A DNA stretch of 8,503 bases, taken from positions 1 through 8,503 of the forward strand of contig JAGBPV010000077.1 of assembly GCA_017633195.1 (NCBI GenBank). The letters are read 5' to 3'. The notes beneath the pieces were generated by a model. That model was not told the origin of the DNA. It ran no database searches and worked only from the letters and a program-made list of their open reading frames with translations. Of the stretch, positions 8,393 to 8,503 are shown in pieces. Position 1 is the first letter of the stretch; the number at the start of each line of letters is the position of its first letter. The position numbers were made by a program, and so were the translations under genes. This stretch comes from a bacterium. Lineage in GTDB: Bacteria > Bacillota_I > Bacilli_A > Mycoplasmatales > Mycoplasmoidaceae.

Positions 8393-8425
8393 TTCTTTCA
8401 AAGAAAGGAAGGATTATTGTTTTTT
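8369..8425 (+). mobile_element. possible left edge of an IS3-type element
   Basis: TTGGACA (8369-8375) is repeated as TTGGGCA (8382-8388) with 13-bp periodicity, just before a transposase-like start at 8426. Short leaders with GGACA-like ends are common in IS3-family elements. The exact terminus, target duplication and right end cannot be seen in this window. If the edge is here, the last few codons of the ATPase gene come from the element. Confidence 0.25.
8404..8413 (+). promoter_or_regulatory. ribosome binding site of the transposase-like gene
   Basis: AAAGGAAGGA is purine-rich and Shine-Dalgarno-like. It ends 12 bases before ATG 8426, which is long. An in-frame TTG at 8417-8419 sits 7 bases after AAAGGA and could be the true start, adding three residues. 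Confidence 0.5.
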
Positions 8426-8503
8426 ATGTCTAAACAATTAAAACCAGAACAATGACTTGAATTGTTCAATATTTATGAAACATTTGGTACTAAAGCTTTG
8501 TGA
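8426..8503 (+). CDS. N-terminus of probable IS3-family transposase OrfA (helix-turn-helix), partial
   Basis: 26 codons are visible, beginning MSKQLKPEQWLELFNIYE and then TFGTKAL. The final TGA of the window is Trp under code 4, so the gene continues beyond the edge. The pattern of a basic start, an EQWLELF helix, a short turn and FGTKAL resembles the first helix-turn-helix of IS3/IS150-type OrfA proteins, which bind element ends. With only 26 residues this is pattern recognition. A different helix-turn-helix regulator is possible. The start follows a strong purine-rich site, unlike most genes here, which fits a transferred element. It lies 33 bp after the ATPase stop and in the same reading frame. 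Confidence 0.45.

Noticed and set aside
8390..8425. Read-through of TAG fusing the ATPase to the transposase-like protein.
   Set aside because: The frame is open across the 33 bp, but a ribosome binding site and ATG are present and TAG is used as a normal stop elsewhere in the window. Coincidence or an IS edge is simpler.
1..8503. tRNA, rRNA or CRISPR arrays.
   Set aside because: No GC-rich cloverleaf, rRNA-like segment or regularly spaced identical repeats were seen on either strand.

Overview
The window is about three-quarters A+T and reads sensibly only if TGA codes for tryptophan (genetic code 4). Three genes contain many in-frame TGA codons at plausible Trp positions, and only TAA and TAG close reading frames. 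Together with the surface repeat protein and the very low GC, this points to a wall-less Mollicute (Mycoplasma, Ureaplasma or Spiroplasma type). I cannot name the species from sequence alone. Read with the standard code, the large genes would wrongly fall into several fragments each.

Layout. Bases 1-240 (+) hold the 3' end of an unrecognised gene, which ends 6 bp short of an unrecognised convergent minus-strand gene (247-1353). Diverging from that gene is a 60-residue protein with 12 cysteines and 5 histidines (1441-1623, +). It has an extended -10 promoter, a strong ribosome binding site and a hairpin terminator. After a 280-bp gene-free convergent stretch comes a 992-residue surface-type protein (1994-4972, -). 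It has one N-terminal hydrophobic segment and about seven tandem 120-170 residue repeats. Upstream of it on the same strand is a 724-residue MATE-family exporter (5119-7293, -) with two large inserts that both fall in extracellular loops.

A 46-bp divergent promoter region separates the exporter from a 350-residue VirD4/TraD-like ATPase (7340-8392, +). This ATPase begins almost directly at its Walker A motif and lacks the membrane domain of a type IV coupling protein. The window closes with the first 26 codons of a probable IS3-type transposase OrfA (8426 onward, +). Its element edge may overlap the 3' end of the ATPase gene.

How the genes work together. The exporter and repeat protein share a strand and could be co-transcribed, giving a membrane/surface block. 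The ATPase and transposase suggest an accessory region touched by mobile DNA. No other conjugation genes are visible, so the ATPase is an orphan within this window. Clear Shine-Dalgarno sites precede only the Cys-rich gene and the transposase-like gene. The exporter and ATPase look leaderless.
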